Assembly (NCBI GenBank): GCA_033558025.1
Contig: JAUCEF010000002.1
Span: 2,728,001-2,792,000 of the forward strand
From: Phytophthora sp. 'mugwort'
Lineage: Eukaryota; Oomycota; Peronosporomycetes; Peronosporales; Peronosporaceae
Reading direction: 5' to 3'
DNA length: 64,000 nucleotides
Position numbers and translations under genes: made by a program. The notes beneath the pieces are model-generated. The model did not search any database. It was not told the DNA's origin and was given only the letters and a program-made list of their open reading frames with translations. Below, one piece after another: positions 32,241 to 43,400 of the stretch; the first letter of the stretch is position 1; each line of letters starts with the position of its first letter.

Positions 32241-34799
32241 ATGCAGCAGGGCGGCTACGGCGGCTACGACCAGCAGCAAGGCGGCTACGGTCAGCAGCAA
32301 TACGGCCAGCAGCAACAGGGCAGCTACGACCAGCAACAGCAGCAACAGTATGGCCAGCAGCAACAGGGCGCCCTTGACCAGCAGCAGTACGGCCAACAGG
32401 GCGGCTACGACCAATATGGCCAGCACCAGCAGGGAGGCTACGACCAGTACAGCCAGCAAGGCGGTTACCAGCCGGGCATGCAGCCCCAGGAGTGGGACTT
32501 CCACGCTATGGAGGCCAAGGACGGCGTGCGCTTCTCGTGGAACTCGTGGCCCTGCACCAAGCTGGAGCAGACCCGCTGCGTTATGCCCACTGGCTGTCTG
32601 TACCAGCCGCTGAAGCCCATTGACGGCATGCCGCCCGCCGTCGAGTACGACCCCATCCATTGCAAGGCCTGCGCCGCCGTGCTCAACCCTTTCTGTCAAG
32701 TGGATTTCGTCTCCAAGCTCTGGGTCTGTCCGTTCTGCGTGACGCGCAATCATTTCCCGCCACACTACGCCGAAAACATCACGCAGGAGAACTTGCCGGC
32801 GGAGCTCATCCCGCAGTACACGACACTCGAGTACGAGCTGCAGAATCGCCAGGCTGGACCCCCCGTCTTCGTCTTTTGTATTGACACGTGCGTTCCCGAG
32901 GAGGAACTCGAGGAACTTAAGGACTCCATTCAGCAAACGCTGAACCAGCTACCGCCGGATGCGCTTATCGGTCTTGTCACTTTCGGCACTATGGTGCACG
33001 TGCACGAGCTGGGCTTCCCGGAAGTGCCTAAGTCGCACGTTTTCCGCGGCAATAAGGACTTCACGGCGCAGCAGGTGTACGACATGCTGGGCCTGGCTGC
33101 CACTCGCAAGCAGCAGCAACAGCAGATTCCGGGCCAGCCTCAGCAGCCTCAGCAGCAGACCAGCAACTCGGCTCGCTTCCTGCTTCCAGTGTTCGAGTGC
33201 GGGTTCACGCTTGAATCCATCTTGGAAGATCTGCAGCGTGATCCATGGCCTGTAGCCGCCGACCAGCGCCCACAGAGATGCACGGGTGTGGCCATGTCGG
33301 TGTGTGTGGGACTCCTGGAGGCCACATTCCGTGGCCATGGTGCTCGTATCATGATGTTTGTTGGTGGACCACCTACTGTCGGTCCAGGTGCTATTGTCAG
33401 CCGTGATCGCAAGGAGGACATCCGCTCGCATACGGATCTGCAGAAAGACAAGGCGCCACTTACCAAGAAGGCGCAGGTGCACTACAACGATCTGGCGGCT
33501 CGTTGTGTGGCATCGAGCCACGTTGTGGACATTTTCGCGTGCTCTCTTGACCAGAGTGGTGTGATGGAGATGGCAGCCTGTGTGCAGAAGACAGGCGGTG
33601 TGATTGTGCTTGCCGATTCATTCGGTCAGTCTGTCTTCCGTGAATCCTTCCGCCGCATGTTCAGCAAGTTCTCGGATGAAGCAGCAGATTGCGACAAGGA
33701 CCAGCTCACGATGGCTTTTGCAGCTTCGGTGGAAGTGCTAACGAGCCGCGAATTCAAGGTGGCCGGTGCCATTGGTCCTTGCGCCCCGCTGAAGCGCCAG
33801 GGTGCGGCCCCGAAGAACGTGTCCGAGGTGGAAATTGGTGTGGGAGGGACCAACGCCTGGTCGATGGGTGGCATTGATCCCAATACTACCGTCGCTATTT
33901 ACTTTGACATTTCCAACCAGACTCCGCTGGCACCCGGCAAGGCGCGCTATATCCAGCTGATCACACGCTATCAGCATGCCAGTGGACGTTACCGCACACG
34001 TGTGACCACGATCTGCGGTCCTTGGACTGTGGATCCGAACGACACAGCCACGCTGGGCCGCGGTTTTGATCAAGAGGCCGCCGCCGTTCTGCTAGCGCGT
34101 ATTGCCGTTCACCGCTCGGAGCAGGGCGAGGAGCAGCTGGATATCATGCGCTGGATCGATCGGTCGCTCATTCGTCTGGCTGCACGCTTCGCGGACTATC
34201 GCAAGGACGATCCTTCCTCGTTCCGCCTGTCGCCTGAGTTCGCCATCTTCCCTCAGTTTATGTTCCACTTGCGTCGTTCGCAGTTCTTGACCGTGTTCGG
34301 TTACTCCCCTGATGAGAGTGCATACTACCGCCACTGCCTGCTTCGTGAGAGCACGACGAACTCGCTAGTGATGATCCAGCCGTCATTGCTGTCGTACTCG
34401 TTCAACGGCCCGCCCGTTCCGGCACTGCTGGATGCTGCCAGCGTGCGGTCCGACACGATCCTCCTTCTGGACTCGTTCTTCTACGTTGTTGTCTTTCACG
34501 GCGACACCATCGCCGCGTGGCGTGATCAGAAGTTCCACGAGGATCCGGCGCACGAGAACTTCAAGAATTTGCTGGAGGCCCCGCAGGCCGACGCGCAACT
34601 CATTATGGACTCCCGTTTCCCCGTCCCGCGTTACGTGGTGTGCGATCAGCACAAGTCACAGTCGCGTTTCCTGATGGCGAAACTCAACCCCAGCGTCACG
34701 CACAACAGCATGGACGGCCAGGGCGAGGTTATCTTCACAGACGACGTGAGTCTGAAGGTGTTCATGGAACACCTGATGAACCTGGCTGTCAAGTCGTAG
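32241..34799 (+). CDS. SEC23: COPII coat subunit Sec23 with Q/G/Y-rich N-terminal extension
   Basis: An 852-residue intronless ORF from the ATG at 32,241. Residues 1-82 are almost only Gln, Gly, Tyr and Asp ([16 protein letters not shown] repeats), absent from textbook Sec23. [20 protein letters not shown] and the C-x2-C...C-x2-C zinc finger (Cys 141, 144, 163, 166; VCPFC) follow. The trunk starts [20 protein letters not shown] then [19 protein letters not shown], which is diagnostic of Sec23 rather than Sec24. A short Q-rich loop ([16 protein letters not shown]) interrupts the trunk. The C-terminal gelsolin-like domain has [12 protein letters not shown] and [15 protein letters not shown], the region that supplies the arginine finger in yeast. 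Sec23 is the GTPase-activating subunit for Sar1 and forms the inner COPII coat at ER exit sites. Confidence 0.95.
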   Translation: MQQGGYGGYDQQQGGYGQQQYGQQQQGSYDQQQQQQYGQQQQGALDQQQYGQQGGYDQYGQHQQGGYDQYSQQGGYQPGMQPQEWDFHAMEAKDGVRFSWNSWPCTKLEQTRCVMPTGCLYQPLKPIDGMPPAVEYDPIHCKACAAVLNPFCQVDFVSKLWVCPFCVTRNHFPPHYAENITQENLPAELIPQYTTLEYELQNRQAGPPVFVFCIDTCVPEEELEELKDSIQQTLNQLPPDALIGLVTFGTMVHVHELGFPEVPKSHVFRGNKDFTAQQVYDMLGLAATRKQQQQQIPGQPQQPQQQTSNSARFLLPVFECGFTLESILEDLQRDPWPVAADQRPQRCTGVAMSVCVGLLEATFRGHGARIMMFVGGPPTVGPGAIVSRDRKEDIRSHTDLQKDKAPLTKKAQVHYNDLAARCVASSHVVDIFACSLDQSGVMEMAACVQKTGGVIVLADSFGQSVFRESFRRMFSKFSDEAADCDKDQLTMAFAASVEVLTSREFKVAGAIGPCAPLKRQGAAPKNVSEVEIGVGGTNAWSMGGIDPNTTVAIYFDISNQTPLAPGKARYIQLITRYQHASGRYRTRVTTICGPWTVDPNDTATLGRGFDQEAAAVLLARIAVHRSEQGEEQLDIMRWIDRSLIRLAARFADYRKDDPSSFRLSPEFAIFPQFMFHLRRSQFLTVFGYSPDESAYYRHCLLRESTTNSLVMIQPSLLSYSFNGPPVPALLDAASVRSDTILLLDSFFYVVVFHGDTIAAWRDQKFHEDPAHENFKNLLEAPQADAQLIMDSRFPVPRYVVCDQHKSQSRFLMAKLNPSVTHNSMDGQGEVIFTDDVSLKVFMEHLMNLAVKS

Positions 34800-35046
34800 A
34801 GCAGTAGACCAGAACCATAATTCCGGGCGGAATAGTATGTGGTAAAAAATCAAGTACGTCAATGAATGACTGAAGTGTTTTTGTCTGGCATATTTGCCAT
34901 CTCAATTTTACGCGCAAGCTTGGAGTTGTCTAATACTTCGAGCTACCGGTAGTTAGTATTATAACGGTATTTCGAGGTAGTAGTTACCGAAGCGCGTGGC
35001 CGCAACAACAACAAGTCAAACGCCAAACGCCAACCGCATGGTCAGC

Positions 35047-35075
35047 GCTAGTCTATTGCGACGCAATAGGCTAGC
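35047..35075. repeat. Hairpin-forming inverted repeat
   Basis: GCTAGTCTATTGCG (35,047-35,060), one spacer base, then CGCAATAGGCTAGC (35,062-35,075); 13 of 14 pairs match. A related GGCTAGCGCAA / TTTGCGAGCC pair follows at 35,082-35,103. Confidence 0.7.
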
Positions 35076-35766
35076 ATTTTTGGCTAGCGCAATTTGCGAG
35101 CCTATAGCAATCGACACCATCACAGCGTCAGCTTGTGTTTCCAGGAATGTCGGAGCGTCGTACACTACGACTGTTGCTGATGTACTACCGGTAGGCGAAC
35201 TGACTCACGTATTCGGTGAAAAGTGTAGCCAAAACAGGGCATTTATTAGCATTGCTTGCAAGCTCGTCGCGTCAAGTATATTTTCATAGAGGTCATCGAT
35301 CAAGCTAGGATAAAGGCACCATGTATTATATACTACTACGAGTAGTAATCTATAGTACGCTATATTATAACCGAACTCCTTTTTATTGCTGATTTCGAAG
35401 AGCCCCGCTTAGCTTATCAATGCCGGTGTACAGGAAGCTCATGGTGTTCGCATCCTGCCACTTGGTCGGCTTGTGACTTCAACAATGCGCGTGTTGAGCC
35501 TCAACTCAGCAGACAGTGCGTAGCGACAGACCGGGATGAACGATGCAGCGAATGGGTTACGTAAATTATGTAAAAACGTAATGCGGTCGTTCCGAACGAC
35601 ATGTAGTGTACTAACTTACTTAGTCACTTTTGTCCGTGCGAACGATCGACGGCCACAACGGCCATGATGCGGTTGGCGTCACGAACGGTCTCCGATGCAA
35701 ACGGATAGCAAGTCACCAGTGGTCGTGGACGTCTGGAATATCACTGTGTGAGATTCCAGGATTTCG

Positions 35767-35832
35767 CACACATAGGTTCATCCAGGATCTCGCACACAGC
35801 ACACATAGGTTCATCCAGGATCTCGCACATGT
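35767..35832 (+). repeat. 33-bp tandem repeat, two copies plus a partial
   Basis: The block starting CACACATAGGTTCATCCAGG occurs at 35,767 and 35,800, identical over 26 bases; a partial, divergent copy precedes it at 35,750. About 450 bases upstream of the CesA start. Confidence 0.8.
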
Positions 35833-36254
35833 GGGTGGGTTCAATTGAAACAATCCATTCATGAATCATTGCACGATGCCTCATTGAATATACGTTGTGG
35901 ACCACGCAATTGGGTACTTTTGCGTCCGCCCTCGAGCGGACGGAGGGACTGTCTGCGTCCCATCCATATTCACATACCCGGTACATTTATGCGCTTTCAC
36001 AGGTCGGCATAGAGATTGTGATTGACGGCGCAAACAGCTTGGTTTCACTATGTAACGACGTCGCAGGGGTTTCGCCCGTCCGGCACGGGGCGGAGTGCCA
36101 GTTGCGCTTCTTCGCGAGAGACCAAAGCACGAAGCAAACACACACACAGAGTCGCTCCATCTCACTGCCCTTACTTGTGCGAGGCGGAACAAGAGATCGA
36201 GGGGCTGCTGTGTAGTACTAGCACGTGTCTGTATCATCGTCGACAGCAGCGACC

Positions 36255-39200
36255 ATGTATGGCAACGATAAGCAATCGCTCATGAAGCACGAGGACTACG
36301 AGCTGCATGACACGCCCGCCACGGGCGCCAACGACGGGGGCGCCAGCTTCTATCCGCACGAGGGCCGCCCGATCCCACAGCAGGGCTACGTGGATCCGCG
36401 CGGCCCGGCGCTGCCACCCATGAACGTTTCAGACGCCGTGGGCCTTGGCGGCCAGCGCGACAACATCATTACGGTACACGGCTACATGCACAAGCAGGGC
36501 AAGCGCACCATTAAGGGACCGATCCACAAGAGCTGGAAGCGCCGATACTTCGCGCTTGAGAGGGCCAAGATCTACTACTTCCACTCGCACCTTGAGTGCC
36601 GTCAGTACTTCACCACGCGTAATGCTGACCTGGTGGTGGGCGCCGTCGAGCTGAAGGACGCGCTGCAGCTGCGCCCGTGTGCGCGTCTGGATCTGCCTCA
36701 TAAGGGGTTCGAGGTGCACACGAAGCGCCGTGTGTGGGTGCTCTGTCCCGAGAAGGATGACGAGTATCGCATGTGGTTTCAGGCCGTCGAGCACGCCATC
36801 GTAGCTAACGGCGCCGGTAACATCATCGAGCGAAAGCTGCCCAACGTCCGCAAGTATCTGATGAAAGGTAACCAGACGTACCGCTTCTTTTATTTCCTGT
36901 TCTTGATCGCCGGGATTGTGGAGCTGCTGGCTATCGTGTTTTGGTTCGTGATTGGCTTGGAGCCTTGCGATGCGTCACGTATGGAAGCCAGTTGTACTAC
37001 CATCACAAGCACATCATTGGAAACGCTTCGCTGCTCAAACGAGCCGTTCAGTGGCTGGTTCACACCGCCTAAGTGGTATTTGCAGGTGGCCGGCGTCGAG
37101 AATGTGAGCTGCTTCCGCGACCCGCCTATTCCGCAGTGGGCCTCTTACTTCGCAATGCTTTTCGCTGAGGTGCTGACGTTTGCTCTGGGTGTTCTCTACT
37201 ACCTCGGTATGTGGAAGCCCGTGCGTCGTGGCGCTCATTACTTCGATGAGTTTGAGCCGCCAGTCCCGGATGAGCTGTGGCCCAAGGTGGATGTGCTGTT
37301 GTGTCATTACTCTGAGCCGGCTGAAGAGACGATCGACACGTTGATGGCCTGCATGAACTTGCAGTACCCGCCGCACCTGTTGCAGATCTGGGTTCTGGAT
37401 GATGGTTATTGCAAGACCAAGTGGGCCAAGGGCAACCCGGTCCCCACAGTGGAGCTGAACAAGGGCATTTTAGAAACTGCTGGTGACCTCCGTCAGGAAG
37501 TGGCTCAGTTCATGTACGATCGTGTGTGCGACCCCAACGAGGAGATGGAGGTGTACGCATGGCGTAAGCTGCACTCGTCCGCCAACTTGCCATCCCCGTC
37601 CCGTGTGAAGGTGGTGAACCGTATGGATTGTGCTGTGGGCTCGTTCCGTGACGACTACCGCTACCCTGGCCTGCCGCACGTGACCTTCATTGGTCGTGTG
37701 AAGCCGGAAACTCACTACTCGAAGGCCGGTAACATCAACAACTGCCTGTACAACGAGGGTGCCAACGGCCGCTACCTGATCATCTTGGATACGGACATGC
37801 AGCCTCACCCAAAGTTCATTCTGGCTACACTTCCGTTCTTTTTCGATGATGAGGACCGTCAGGACAAGGCCAAGTACATATGCTGCGGCATCGGATGCAA
37901 CTCAGTGGCAAAACTTTGTTGTGCATCATGCCAGATTGCTGGTGTGCCTGAGGAACAGATCAGTTACTGCTCGAAGGACTGTTTCGAAAATGCCATGCAT
38001 GTGCAGAGTGCTGTCCACCGTCGCCAGGTGAACGGCACCATGAGCGACACTCGCACAGGCAAGATCGACATGCGTTGCATGAACTGTGACGCGAAGCTGC
38101 CCAAGAGCGGTGTCTGCCGCAAGTGTGGCAACAAGGGCGCTGATGGTGAGGATGTATCATCACTTCACACCTACTCGGACGACGTGCGCGACAATGCTGT
38201 GGCGTTCGTGCAGACGCCTCAGTACTTCCGTGACTGCATTCAGCTCCAGATCGGAGACCCTATGGGCCATCGTAACGCTACATTCTACGATGCTATTCAG
38301 ACTGGTCAAGATGGCTACGACTGCGCGTCTTTTGCCGGCACAAACGCCATGTTCCGTCGTGAGGCTCTAGACTCGATTGGCGGAATCCAGTACGGTAGTC
38401 TGACAGAGGATTGCTACACCGGCCAGGTGCTGTGCAGTTTGGGCTGGAAAGCGCAGTACTTCCGCAAGGATTTCGAGGGCGAACTGTCAGAGCGTATTCG
38501 GCTGGCCGAAGGACTGATTCCTGACTCGGTGGCGGGTTCGCTCGCGCAACGTAAACGCTGGGCCAAGGGTAACTTCCAGATCGCGCTGATGAACAAAAAA
38601 ACTCAGTACTTTGACCCGGAATGGAAGATGCCAGAGGTTCAAGTCCCCACCTACCACAAGTCGAACAAGTTCATGCGTCGCGTGTTCTACTTCAACTCGA
38701 CACTCTACCCGCTTGGTTCAATCACCGCTATCCTGTTCTACTACATTACGATCTACTTCCTGTTCTCTGGCTACGCGCCGATTTACATGGCTGGTGTGCG
38801 TCTCGTGTACGCTCTGGTACCGAAGCTGTTCGTGCAAGGTGTGCTGTCGGCGCTGAGCAACCGTACCGTGGACAACAGTGATGTGATTCGGTCTCAGGAG
38901 GTTTGGTTCGCGTACGCATTCACTAACTGTACCGCCGTGCTGGAGGCCTTCTGGTGGAAGATTACAGGCAAGGAGCCCAAATGGTTCAACACGGGCGGTG
39001 CGAGCCGAGGTTCGACCGCGGAGCTACCGAACGTCATCATCTTCTTCGGGACCGTCGTTGGTGTGCTGTGGTCGGTGGTACGTTTCCTGGCTGGCTACAA
39101 TAGCATTCAGACGTCGCACGGCGCGTCGCTACTGTTCGCGAGTCTGATGATGGGTCTGTTCATCGCCGTCAAGCTGGCGCCGAGTGTGCGCATGAGCATC

Positions 39201-39335
39201 CAAGAATATTTTGGCTGGAGCTACGAGAGTCTGACGGACCAGGGCAACGTCGTTGGCTCAATCTCCATCGCGTTCGGACTCGTCTTCATCACGTTGTGGG
39301 TCTGGATCGAGCAGCCGACGTCTAACCCCTTCTAA
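36255..39335 (+). CDS. CesA: Cellulose synthase with N-terminal PH domain, first of a tandem pair
   Basis: A 1,026-residue intronless ORF; ATG 36,255 follows GCGACC. Residues 70-182 form a PH domain (ITVHGYMHKQGKRTIKGP, HKSWKRRYFALE, RMWFQAVEHAI). Two membrane spans (about 209-234, 296-320) precede the GT2 catalytic region: DDG 382-384, DTD 512-514, TED 717-719, QRKRW 765-769. All CesA catalytic residues are present. Then come about six C-terminal spans. PH-CesA proteins are characteristic of oomycetes; the enzyme polymerises UDP-glucose to beta-1,4-glucan at the plasma membrane. Residues about 543-625 are a Cys-rich insert (CCASC, YCSKDC, H, CMNC, CRKCG) between DTD and TED. A paralog lies 1.1 kb downstream on the same strand. 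I do not assign it to CesA1, 2 or 4. Confidence 0.96.
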   Translation: MYGNDKQSLMKHEDYELHDTPATGANDGGASFYPHEGRPIPQQGYVDPRGPALPPMNVSDAVGLGGQRDNIITVHGYMHKQGKRTIKGPIHKSWKRRYFALERAKIYYFHSHLECRQYFTTRNADLVVGAVELKDALQLRPCARLDLPHKGFEVHTKRRVWVLCPEKDDEYRMWFQAVEHAIVANGAGNIIERKLPNVRKYLMKGNQTYRFFYFLFLIAGIVELLAIVFWFVIGLEPCDASRMEASCTTITSTSLETLRCSNEPFSGWFTPPKWYLQVAGVENVSCFRDPPIPQWASYFAMLFAEVLTFALGVLYYLGMWKPVRRGAHYFDEFEPPVPDELWPKVDVLLCHYSEPAEETIDTLMACMNLQYPPHLLQIWVLDDGYCKTKWAKGNPVPTVELNKGILETAGDLRQEVAQFMYDRVCDPNEEMEVYAWRKLHSSANLPSPSRVKVVNRMDCAVGSFRDDYRYPGLPHVTFIGRVKPETHYSKAGNINNCLYNEGANGRYLIILDTDMQPHPKFILATLPFFFDDEDRQDKAKYICCGIGCNSVAKLCCASCQIAGVPEEQISYCSKDCFENAMHVQSAVHRRQVNGTMSDTRTGKIDMRCMNCDAKLPKSGVCRKCGNKGADGEDVSSLHTYSDDVRDNAVAFVQTPQYFRDCIQLQIGDPMGHRNATFYDAIQTGQDGYDCASFAGTNAMFRREALDSIGGIQYGSLTEDCYTGQVLCSLGWKAQYFRKDFEGELSERIRLAEGLIPDSVAGSLAQRKRWAKGNFQIALMNKKTQYFDPEWKMPEVQVPTYHKSNKFMRRVFYFNSTLYPLGSITAILFYYITIYFLFSGYAPIYMAGVRLVYALVPKLFVQGVLSALSNRTVDNSDVIRSQEVWFAYAFTNCTAVLEAFWWKITGKEPKWFNTGGASRGSTAELPNVIIFFGTVVGVLWSVVRFLAGYNSIQTSHGASLLFASLMMGLFIAVKLAPSVRMSIQEYFGWSYESLTDQGNVVGSISIAFGLVFITLWVWIEQPTSNPF
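37878..38126 (+). other. Cys-rich MYND-like insert within CesA (first copy)
   Basis: Encodes residues about 542-624: CCGIGC, LCCASC, YCSKDCFENAMH and H, followed by MRCMNCDAKL and CRKCG. The YCSxxC...H spacing resembles a MYND zinc finger; the last two CxxC pairs could form a separate zinc ribbon. It falls between the second and third catalytic aspartates. Confidence 0.6.
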
Positions 39336-40463
39336 TAAGGGTGGCAGCAGCAGCAGGGTAAGGCCCTAAACCAGCCAAATCCGGTCCACAGTGACCTAGG
39401 ATGTCGAATCGGAGGCCCTCGTCTCCGGCGCTATTCTTTCATGCTTATGGGCTTGACTTTCAATATATTTTTCACTTCTAGCTTCAGTGTGCCACACTAC
39501 ACAAGCATCATCTGGTTTATCGTGCTGGGGTCTTGCTCTTAACGGTCCAACCGACGCCGCGGAGGTCCGTTTCTTCCTAAAATTAGCTACCGACGGACCG
39601 GCAAACCCAGCCCGGCTGCTGGGCGGGCTCGCCAGTGGTGATCACCGCACACACAGAGGTATGGATCCGCCGCTGATGTGCACCCAACGCGGCGAACCTA
39701 ACGCGCATGGTGTATGAGGTGTGGCATATGAGCCGGCCTGGATTCCTGTCTCGCCACCTGATATCGCACGTTGTGCATAAGTAATTTTTTCTGGGTCTCA
39801 ATTTTTCGGCATCGCAATTGCGATCGCATTTAAGCTGACACTAGCGGACGGCTAAGCGGACAGAATGGGTATAATAGCGGAGCGACAAGATCGCAAGTCG
39901 AATCGACGGCTATCCACTACTAATACATTGAAAATGCAAACCAAAAGTAGCTTCTGAACTAATGACACAAAGCACGGATCTTGTCCACAGCGTTAGAGTG
40001 GATAGCAAAGCCCTAACGCTTATATCTGGTTCAACGATAAAACCAGCTTGTGCCAACGGCCATTAAGCCCAATTCAATTGGGTAGCAGGACCCAAAACTG
40101 CCTCTTCCGTCCGCTCTCCGTCCGCCTGACCTACCCGCATAAACTCTCACCTATTAAGTACGTTTTCCGTTTCGACCCGAAACTGGCTGCTTGCGATAGA
40201 GAGCGGCACCTCAGCGTTCACACTCGGAGTTTCGCGAGAGAGAAGAAACCAACGCGGTTTTTAGCTGGGTAAAACACTCTGCCATTCGAGAGAAGAACGA
40301 GTGAGCGATAAACGGAGCGGGCGATTGATTGGAGAATCGGTTGAATCGGTCTGAGTTGAACGGTGCGTAGCGTCCGCGCGTCCTCTCCGTTGCGTCGACG
40401 TCTTCACTAACCCCTCTGCTTTGCCGACGCAGCCTCATCCGTACCGACAGTTCCAGAACGAAC
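39336..40463. other. Intergenic region between the two CesA genes
   Basis: 1.13 kb, no supported gene. The last 200 bases before the second CesA are GA/CG-rich and probably 5' untranslated. Short ORFs here have no protein-like features. Confidence 0.5.
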
Positions 40464-43400
40464 ATGTTCAATAAGGATCAGCCAGCCCCGGCCGTCCCGC
40501 CCACGGACGACTACGAGATGTACGCGACGCCCTCGGCCATGGATGTGCACGAGCCAGGCGAGGCCGAGATCGTACGTCGTGGCGGCTCCCCGGACCCCCC
40601 ACAGCTGCCGTCTGCGAATTCGGACGAGGGCGGGAGCTTTCAGGACAACGTCATCACGGTGCACGGCTACATGCACAAACAGGGCAAGCGTACCATCAAG
40701 GGCCCCATGCATAAGAGCTGGAAACGCCGCTACTTCGCGCTGGAGAAGTCCAAGATCTATTACTTCCACTCGCACCTCGAGTGTCGTCAGTACTTCACTA
40801 CGCGTAATACGGACCTGGTTGTAGGCGCCATCGAGTTGAAGGATGCGCTGCAGCTGCGCCCGTGTGCTCGTCTGGACCTGCCGCACAGAGGTTTCGAGAT
40901 CATGACGAAGCGTCGTGTTTGGGTGCTTTGTCCCGAGACGGAGGAGGAGTACCGACTCTGGTTTGAGGGAGTTGAGGCGGCCATCGTGGCCTGCGGCTCA
41001 GGCAACATCATTGAGCGAAAGCTGCCCAACGTGCGGAAGTACTACATGAAGGGCATCACCACGTATCGCATCCTGTACTCTCTCTTTCTGATCCTTAGCA
41101 TTGTCGAGATCTTCGGTTTCGTCTTCTGGTTTGTCGTGGGTACTCAGCCTTGCGACTCGGGTAACCGGACGCTGGCCTGTGAAGATGTGATCGACAATAC
41201 CCCGGACGAACTCAACTGTCTTGCTGACCCCATGAGCGGCTGGTTTACTCCGCCCGACTGGTACCTCACGCTGGCCGGAGTCGACGACGTAGCATGCTTC
41301 CACAACCCGCCGATCGCCCAGTGGGTGTCGTTTTTCGCCCTCATCATCGCGGAGCTCGTGTCCATTGTGCTCGGTGCGTTGTACTACCTCGGCATGTGGA
41401 AGCCTGTGCGTCGTGGCGCCCATTATTTCGACGAGTTCGACCCCAAGGTGCCGGATGATTTGTGGCCGAAGATTGACGTTCTTCTATGTCACTATTCCGA
41501 GCCGGCCGAAGAGACGATCGATACGCTAATGGCCTGCATGAACCTGCAATATCCCCCGCATCTCCTGCAGATTTACGTGCTGGACGACGGCTACTGCAGC
41601 ACGAAATGGACAAAAGGCAACCCCATTCCTGCCATTGAACTCAATAAGGTGGTACTTGAGAAGGCCGGTGACCTCCGTCAGGAAGTGGCTCAGTTCATGT
41701 ATGACCGTGTGTGCGACCCCAACGAGGAGATGGAAGTGTACGCGTGGCGTAAGTTGCACTCGTCTGCCAACCTGCCTTCGGCGTCTCGCCCAAAAGTCGT
41801 GAACCGCGCCGATTGTGCTGTAGGTTCGTTTCGCGATGACTATCGTTACCCTGGCCTGCCGCACGTGACCTTTATTGGTCGTGTCAAGCCGGAGACACAC
41901 TACTCGAAGGCTGGAAACATCAACAACTGCCTGTATAACGAAGGTGCCAACGGCCGTTACATGCTGCTTCTGGACTCGGACATGCAACCCCACTCGAAGT
42001 TCGTTCTGGCGACGCTTCCATTCTTTTTCGATGACGAGGACCGTCAATTTAAGAACAAGTACTCGTGCTCATGCATGGGTTGCCAGAACGTGGCCAAGAT
42101 GTGCTGCGCCTCGTGCAAAATTGCTGGTGTTCCAGAGGAGCGGATCAGCTACTGCTCGAAGGAGTGCTTCGAGAATGCGATGCACGTGCAGAGTGACCTT
42201 CATCGTCGCCAAGTGAACGGCACACTGAGTGATGTGCGCGCCACGAAGAAGGAGCTGCGCTGCATGAACTGTGATTCCAAGCTGGGCAAGAGTGGAGTGT
42301 GCCGCAAGTGCAACACGAACAACAACAACGGTGATGTGGACATGTCGATCTTGCACACGTACTCGGACGATGTGCGTGACAATGCCGTAGGCTTTGTGCA
42401 GACCCCGCAGTACTTCCGTGATTGCGTGCAGCTGCAGATTGGTGACCCGCTTGGTCACCGTAACGCCACGTTCTATGATGCTATCCAGACGGGCCAGGAT
42501 GGTTACGACTGTGCTTCCTTTGCTGGTACTAACGCTTTGATTCGTCGTGAGGCTCTTGACTCGATCGGCGGTATCCAGTACGGCACCCTGACAGAGGACT
42601 GTTATACTGGCGAGCGTCTTGTGTCGATGGGTTGGAAGGCGCTATACTTCCGTAAGGACTTCGAAGGTGAGGCTCACGAGCGTATTCGTCTGGCTGAAGG
42701 ACTGATCCCCGACTCGGTGGCTGGAGCTATGGCCCAGCGCAAGCGTTGGGCCAAGGGCAACTTTCAGACGGCACTCATGAAGAAGAACAAGAACGTGGCC
42801 GATCCGGAGTGGAAGCGTCCGCACGTGGATATCCCGAAGTACCGAAAGCCGAACAACTTTATGCGCCGTGTGTTCTACCTGAATTCGACTCTGTACCCAA
42901 TCGATTCGATTCCAGTTATCCTTCTGTACTACATCACACTGTACTTCCTGTACACGGGCTACGCTCCGATCTTCGTGAATGGCCTCCGCGTGCTTGTGGC
43001 GCTGGTACCGAAGCTCATCGTGCAGGGTCTCATGTCGGCTCTGAGCACCCGTGGTGTGGAGAATAATGATGTCGTGCGTTCTCAAGAGACGAGGTTCGTC
43101 TACGCATTCACCAACTTCACGGCCATGCTTGGCGCCATTGTGTGGAAGTTCACTGGACGCAAGTCGAAGTGGCTCAACAAGCGCGACGCGACGCGCGGAT
43201 CACTAGCCGAGCTGCCGAACGTGCTGGTGTTCTCTGGCGCTGTATTTGGCATCATCTGGGCTATGGTGCGCTACATGGTTTCATACTACAACCGCGTGTA
43301 CTCACACGGCGACTCGATGCTGTGCGCTGCCGTTCTCATGGGGATTTACATCGCGTACAACCTGGGTCCGAGCGTTCGCATGAGCATCCAGGAATACTTT

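Larger units (their letters stand above)
34800..36254. other. SEC23-CesA intergenic region with palindromes and tandem repeat
   Basis: 1.45 kb without a supported gene. It holds a near-perfect 14-bp inverted repeat at 35,047-35,075 followed by TTTTT, several TACCGGTA/TACTACTACGAGTAGTA palindromic words between 34,930 and 35,360, and a 33-bp tandem repeat at 35,767-35,832. 5' regulatory sequence for the first CesA gene must lie here. Confidence 0.5.

Noticed and set aside
35582..36237. Possible upstream coding exon for CesA in the 5' region
   Set aside because: Short frames with no similarity to CesA; the ATG at 36,255 gives the expected PH-CesA start with a good context.
41526..42047. 173-codon antisense ORF across the second CesA gene, and similar antisense ORFs across SEC23 and PRPF6
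   Set aside because: They mirror strongly conserved coding sequence with high GC at third positions; the translations have no protein-like features.
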